A stretch of DNA of 10,757 nucleotides from an uncultured Acetatifactor sp. GTDB lineage: Bacteria; Bacillota; Clostridia; Lachnospirales; Lachnospiraceae. A model generated the notes under the pieces. It did no database searches and was not told the DNA's origin. It saw nothing but the letters and a program-made list of their open reading frames with translations. This document shows positions 7,332 through 10,757 of this stretch, one piece after another. The first letter of the stretch is position 1. Each line of letters starts with the position of its first letter. Both the position numbers and the translations under genes were made by a program. The stretch is from positions 1 through 10,757 of the forward strand of contig CAKRRU010000088.1 of the NCBI GenBank assembly GCA_934394515.1. Direction: 5' to 3'.

Positions 7332-9689
7332 TTATGACAGTGTTCCGTGGGAAAACAGTCCTACCGGTCCCTGGGGAGGATCCGTAGGATCCTTGGGATC
7401 TTTGGAATCCTTCGATTCTGCGGAAGTCTCACCGGCAATTTCCTTCGTCGTATTATCCGAAGCTGTCTGCTCTTTTGCTTCCTGCAGACTGTCCTCAAAG
7501 GCAAGCGGCTGAAATGTTGGATCCGTAGAGGTCATGACCTGCTCACCGATGGTCACGTCAACGTTGTTTCCCTTCATTGCGTCTGCAACGGTATTATCTG
7601 CCTCATCCTTTTTTATCTCATCATTTTGACCGGCAGTGCCTTCCGCTGCGTCCTCCTTCTCTTCCTCAGGATCGGGTAATCCTTTCTCCTTGCGGAAAAT
7701 CTCCATGAACTCTTTACCGGTGATGGTCTCGCGCTCGATCAGGAACGCTGCCAGCTTATCCATCAGTTCACGGTTCTCGCGGAGCATCTGCAATGCCTTG
7801 TCATAGCTTTCCTTAATGATAGATACTACTTCTTCATCGATCGCTGCAGCAGTCTCATCACTGCAGTTCAGTGCGGTTCTACCCTCCAGGTACTGGCTTT
7901 CTACCGTAGCCAGGCCGACCAGACCGAATCTCTTGCTCATACCGTAACGGGTCACCATGTTGCGGGCGATATCCGTAGCTTTCTCAATATCATTGGCTGC
8001 GCCGGTGGTAACGGTATCGAATACCACTTCCTCTGCCGCACGTCCACCGACCAGACTTACCAGCATATCGCGAAGCTCTGCCTCGGTATTGAGGTATTTT
8101 TCCTCCTCCGGCACGTGCATTACGTAACCCAGCGCACCCATGGTACGGGGAACGATCGTGATCTTCTGTACCGGCTCGGAATTTTTCTGTAACGCGCTGA
8201 TCAGTGCATGACCTACTTCATGATAGGATACGATCCGACGCTCCTCTTTGCTCATGATGCGGTCTTTCTTTTCCTTACCTACCAGCACCTGTTCCACCGC
8301 TGCGAACAGATCCTGCTGGTTCACGAATTCTCTGCCTTCCTTGACAGCGTTGATGGCAGCTTCGTTGATCATATTGGCCAGATCGGAGCCTACCGCACCG
8401 CTGGTCGCCAATGCAATGGCATCCAGATCTACGGTTTCGTCCATCTTCACATCCTTGGAATGTACTTTCAGGATCTCCACACGGCCCTTGAGGTCAGGCT
8501 TATCTACGATGATCCGTCGGTCAAAACGTCCGGGACGTAAGAGCGCCTTATCCAGGATCTCCGGACGGTTGGTCGCACCCAGGATCAGAATACCTTTGGA
8601 GCTGTCGAAACCATCCATCTCGGACAGCAGCTGGTTCAGCGTCTGTTCTCTCTCTTCATTGCCTCCGCCGTACTTGGAATCACGGCTGCGGCCGATGGCA
8701 TCGATCTCATCGATGAATACAATACAAGGGGCGTTCTTGGTCGCTTCCTTGAACAGGTCGCGGACACGGCTGGCACCCACGCCTACATATAACTCAATAA
8801 AATCAGAACCTGTCAGAGAGAAGAACGGTACATGCGCCTCTCCTGCCACAGCTTTTGCCAACAGGGTCTTACCGGTTCCGGGAGGTCCCACCAGCAACGC
8901 ACCCTTGGGAAGCTTAGCACCGATCTTGGAATATTTCTGCGGATTATGCAGGAAATCCACGACTTCCACCAGGGATTCTTTCGCTTCATCTTCACCGGCT
9001 ACGTCCTTGAAAGTAACGCCTGTCTCTTTCTGTACATATACTTTGGCATTGCTCTTGCCCACGCCCATGGGACCGCCGCTGCCGCCCATTCTGCGGAACA
9101 GGAATCCTGCCACGATCCAGATCAGCACTACCGGAAGCACTACTGTCACAAGGATCTCCATCAGGAAACTTGACGTATTGCTGCTGATGCGCGTTCCTTC
9201 CACATCATGCTCCTGCAGTCTGGCGGTCAAAGTGTCCAGATCTTCCATTAACATCGTATAATATACCGTCTGGGAAGACTGCATTGCCTTCTGGGTAATA
9301 CCGTAAAAACTAATATAACTGTTCGGAGCCGGCGTTGCCGCTGCCTCCTGCTTCAGCTGCACGGTGATCACACCGCTCTCTCTGTTGACCTCCACTGCCG
9401 CAACCTTGTCCGCTTCCAGATCCTTCAGGAAATCGGTATAAGCAACTTCAGTCCCGCTGTTGGTTCCGAAGAAAGCATTGTACAGCATCAGCACCAGAAT
9501 GATCGTAGTAAGTCCGGACAGGATCATCATTAAAATACTGGGGCGTCTCGGTGGGCGGTTGTCATTCCCATTACCGCCATTCCCATTGTTACCGCCTCTG
9601 CCGTTATTGCCGCTGCCGGGAGCTCCGCTGCCATTGCCGCCGTTTCCGGGACCATAGCCGTTATTGTATGACTCAAATAATCTTCTCAT
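7332..9689 (-). CDS. ftsH: ATP-dependent zinc metalloprotease FtsH
   Basis: FtsH is a membrane-anchored hexameric AAA+ protease that extracts and degrades misfolded membrane proteins and selected regulators. The 785 residues exceed the E. coli length (644) because of extra ends. In order: a Gly/Asn-rich low-complexity N-terminus (about 10-45), transmembrane segment 1 (about 51-74), an extracytoplasmic domain, transmembrane segment 2 (about 174-198), the AAA module with Walker A GPPGTGKT (268-275), Walker B IVFIDEID (323-330) and the second region of homology (372-391), then the protease with HEVGH (490-494) and third zinc ligand D567. The pore motif reads YVG (301-303) where E. coli has FVG. 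From about 671 there is a highly charged, probably disordered tail of 115 residues. Start ATG 9689 has GGAG five bases upstream. The gene has its own promoter and no co-transcribed neighbour. Confidence 0.98.
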   Translation of the reverse strand: MRRLFESYNNGYGPGNGGNGSGAPGSGNNGRGGNNGNGGNGNDNRPPRRPSILMMILSGLTTIILVLMLYNAFFGTNSGTEVAYTDFLKDLEADKVAAVEVNRESGVITVQLKQEAAATPAPNSYISFYGITQKAMQSSQTVYYTMLMEDLDTLTARLQEHDVEGTRISSNTSSFLMEILVTVVLPVVLIWIVAGFLFRRMGGSGGPMGVGKSNAKVYVQKETGVTFKDVAGEDEAKESLVEVVDFLHNPQKYSKIGAKLPKGALLVGPPGTGKTLLAKAVAGEAHVPFFSLTGSDFIELYVGVGASRVRDLFKEATKNAPCIVFIDEIDAIGRSRDSKYGGGNEEREQTLNQLLSEMDGFDSSKGILILGATNRPEILDKALLRPGRFDRRIIVDKPDLKGRVEILKVHSKDVKMDETVDLDAIALATSGAVGSDLANMINEAAINAVKEGREFVNQQDLFAAVEQVLVGKEKKDRIMSKEERRIVSYHEVGHALISALQKNSEPVQKITIVPRTMGALGYVMHVPEEEKYLNTEAELRDMLVSLVGGRAAEEVVFDTVTTGAANDIEKATDIARNMVTRYGMSKRFGLVGLATVESQYLEGRTALNCSDETAAAIDEEVVSIIKESYDKALQMLRENRELMDKLAAFLIERETITGKEFMEIFRKEKGLPDPEEEKEDAAEGTAGQNDEIKKDEADNTVADAMKGNNVDVTIGEQVMTSTDPTFQPLAFEDSLQEAKEQTASDNTTKEIAGETSAESKDSKDPKDPTDPPQGPVGLFSHGTLS

Positions 9690-9778
9690 GTCATCTCCAT
9701 TTTTCCGTCTATATTTCTATTGCCTTATCATTGTTCAAAATCACGTATGTTAAATTATGAGCAATTACAATCCCTTTT

Positions 9779-9807
9779 ATTATAGAGATAACCCGTGGAT
9801 AAATCAA
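9779..9807 (-). promoter_or_regulatory. ftsH promoter
   Basis: On the minus strand there is a -35 TTGATT (9807-9802), a 17-base spacer and a perfect -10 TATAAT (9784-9779). The leader is about 80 bases. The ribosome site is GGAG at 9698-9695. Confidence 0.75.
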
Positions 9808-9855
9808 TAGTTCAAATATGAAAAAAGTCTGAACAATCCGCTGAAACGACAAATA

Positions 9856-9886
9856 CCCGAAAGCCATATTTTCTAAGGTTTCCGGG
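9856..9886 (-). terminator. Weak hairpin downstream of the small open frame
   Basis: CCCGAAAGCC (9856-9865) pairs with GGTTTCCGGG (9877-9886) over 10 positions with one mismatch and one G-T, around an 11-base loop. On the minus strand it is followed by TATTTGTCGTTT, a poor U-tract. It could end a short leftward transcript starting near 10040 but would be an inefficient terminator. Confidence 0.35.
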
Positions 9887-9920
9887 CATCTGCCTGCAAC
9901 AAACAACTCACAACAAACAA

Positions 9921-10028
9921 TTATCGTCTCACGCCCTTCAGAATGACCTGACGGCGGTTCAGATCTGTATCGGCAATGGAGAAGAGTCCCTTCGCGTTTG
10001 TTGATAATTTCATATCCCTAAATGACAT
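9921..10028 (-). CDS. Possible 35-residue small protein or gene remnant
   Basis: Open frame from ATG 10028 (or internal ATG 10013, giving 30 residues) to TAA 9923-9921. The peptide starts MSFRDMKLSTNAKGLFSI and ends RRQVILKGVRR; it is basic and has no membrane segment. The block 9921-10013 is clearly G+C-richer than the A+T-rich sequence on either side and resembles coding sequence. Against a real gene: neither start has a good ribosome site (AGGG lies only two bases before the second ATG). A TATAAT lies just upstream on the same strand and a hairpin follows at 9856-9886, so a small RNA is an alternative, as is the remnant of a lost gene. I do not recognise it. Confidence 0.3.
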   Translation of the reverse strand: MSFRDMKLSTNAKGLFSIADTDLNRRQVILKGVRR

Positions 10029-10046
10029 TCTTGTTTAAAATTGCTC

Positions 10047-10052
10047 ATTATA
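10047..10052 (-). promoter_or_regulatory. Possible -10 box for a small leftward transcript
   Basis: There is a perfect TATAAT on the minus strand, but only weak -35 candidates (TAACAA at 10075-10070 with a 17-base spacer). A start near 10040 would place the small open frame about 12 bases into the RNA. In such A+T-rich DNA a chance match is possible. Confidence 0.3.
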
Positions 10053-10114
10053 TGATTATTTGCCCAAATTTGTTAGATATAATAATGATTTCCAAAAAAA
10101 TTTTTACTTTCCAG

Positions 10115-10143
10115 TAGATTTTTGGGAAACACTAAACTATAAT
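10115..10143 (+). promoter_or_regulatory. Promoter of the UPF0371 gene
   Basis: A perfect -10 TATAAT lies at 10138-10143; the best -35 at 17-base spacing is the poor match TAGATT (10115-10120). The start would fall near 10150, with a leader of about 45 bases ending in the ribosome site AGGAAGG (10181-10187). Confidence 0.5.
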
Positions 10144-10195
10144 AGACACATCATGGGATTTTAGTTGCAAAGATCAGTTGAGGAAGGTATCAACA

Positions 10196-10757
10196 ATGTA
10201 CAAAATAGGTTTTGATAATGATAAATATCTCAGCATGCAATCTGAGAAGATCAAGGAGCGTATCGCGAAATTCGGCGGCAAGCTGTATCTGGAATTCGGC
10301 GGCAAGCTGTTCGATGACTATCACGCTTCCCGCGTTTTGCCCGGTTTCCATCCGGACAGCAAGATCAATATGCTGGCACAGTTAAAGGACGAGGCAGAGA
10401 TCGTCATCGTCATCAATGCAGCGGATATCGAGAAAAATAAAGTCCGCTCCGATCTGGGTATCACTTATGATCTGGATGTATTACGCTTGATCGATGCTTT
10501 CCGCGGTTACGGTCTGTATGTCGGCAGTGTGTGTCTGACCCGTTTCGCCGGACAGCCCAGTGCCATTGCTTATCAGAAAAAGCTGGAGTCCTTGGGTATG
10601 AAGGTATACCGCCATTATTCCATTCCCGGATATCCTTCCAATATTCCGTTTATCGTGAGCGATGAGGGTTACGGGAAAAACGATTATATTGAAACCACCC
10701 GTTCTCTGGTAGTCGTTACTGCTCCCGGACCGGGAAGCGGCAAGATGGCTACCTGTC
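10196..10757 (+). CDS. UPF0371 (DUF1846) family protein, 5' part
   Basis: The first 187 codons of a gene cut off by the window end; family members are about 500 residues. The start [20 protein letters not shown], the segment [20 protein letters not shown] and the glycine-rich [12 protein letters not shown] near the end of the visible part are typical of this conserved family, found widely in Firmicutes. The last motif looks like a nucleotide-binding loop, but no activity is firmly established and none is assigned here. ATG 10196 follows AGGAAGG by eight bases. The gene is divergent from ftsH, with its own promoter. Whether the remainder is intact cannot be judged. Confidence 0.9.
   Translation, partial: MYKIGFDNDKYLSMQSEKIKERIAKFGGKLYLEFGGKLFDDYHASRVLPGFHPDSKINMLAQLKDEAEIVIVINAADIEKNKVRSDLGITYDLDVLRLIDAFRGYGLYVGSVCLTRFAGQPSAIAYQKKLESLGMKVYRHYSIPGYPSNIPFIVSDEGYGKNDYIETTRSLVVVTAPGPGSGKMATC

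Noticed and set aside
8248..9261. 337-residue open frame opposite ftsH
   Set aside because: Shadow of ftsH on the other strand; the composition is Ser/Pro/Arg-rich with no family pattern.
9709..9906. 65-residue open frame on the minus strand upstream of ftsH
   Set aside because: It crosses the ftsH promoter and leader, lacks a ribosome site and resembles no family.
9897..9920. Tandem CAACAAACAA copies
   Set aside because: Two short low-complexity copies 14 bp apart; no function can be argued from them.
9757..10050. Inverted ATGAGCAATT copies near 9757 and 10041 as ends of a mobile element
   Set aside because: The match is only about 10 bp, flanks do not form a target duplication, and the two copies lie in leader and promoter sequence. 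Chance in A+T-rich DNA is more likely.

Overview
The window looks like chromosome of a Gram-positive anaerobe of the class Clostridia, probably Lachnospiraceae. This is inferred from gene content and style: an FtsH with a Gly/Asn-rich N-terminus and long acidic tail, a UPF0371 (DUF1846) protein, a tandem-ACT protein, two AAA_14/DUF4143 ATPases and a lipoprotein serpin, all with strong AGGAGG-type ribosome sites and TATAAT promoters. No genus can be named from the sequence alone.

Layout. Positions 20-3257 (minus strand) are a two-gene unit: a DUF4143-type ATPase followed by uvrC. The uvrC start overlaps the ATPase end by 11 bases and its ribosome site lies inside the ATPase gene. Positions 3258-3672 form a divergent intergenic region. 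It holds the ATPase promoter with a 32-bp-spaced direct repeat, a 154-bp non-coding mobile element with IS66-like ends and an 8-bp target duplication, a compact palindromic tandem repeat, and the serpin promoter. Positions 3673-4971 (plus) encode a secreted lipoprotein serpin. A two-way terminator separates it from a second DUF4143-type ATPase (5066-6406, minus) that carries an in-frame amber codon at position 17. Upstream of that gene are three direct repeats at exactly 33-bp spacing overlapping the promoter. Positions 6675-7079 (minus) encode a tandem ACT-domain protein with its own promoter and terminator. Positions 7332-9689 (minus) encode FtsH. A 506-bp divergent region follows, with a possible small transcript, and then the 5' part of a UPF0371 gene (10196 to the window end, plus).

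How it fits together. uvrC (nucleotide excision repair), ftsH (membrane protein quality control), the ACT protein (likely amino-acid sensing) and UPF0371 are core genes. The stretch from about 1905 to 6600 looks accessory: it is visibly A+T-richer outside the serpin and contains two paralogous ATPases of unknown role, a MITE-like insertion and a surface or secreted protease inhibitor. The most unusual signal is shared by the two ATPase promoters. In each, a direct repeat begins inside the -10 box and recurs 32 or 33 bp downstream in the leader, with unrelated repeat sequences in the two genes. This suggests that each ATPase, or a linked factor, recognises its own cognate repeat. That is an inference, not a demonstrated system.
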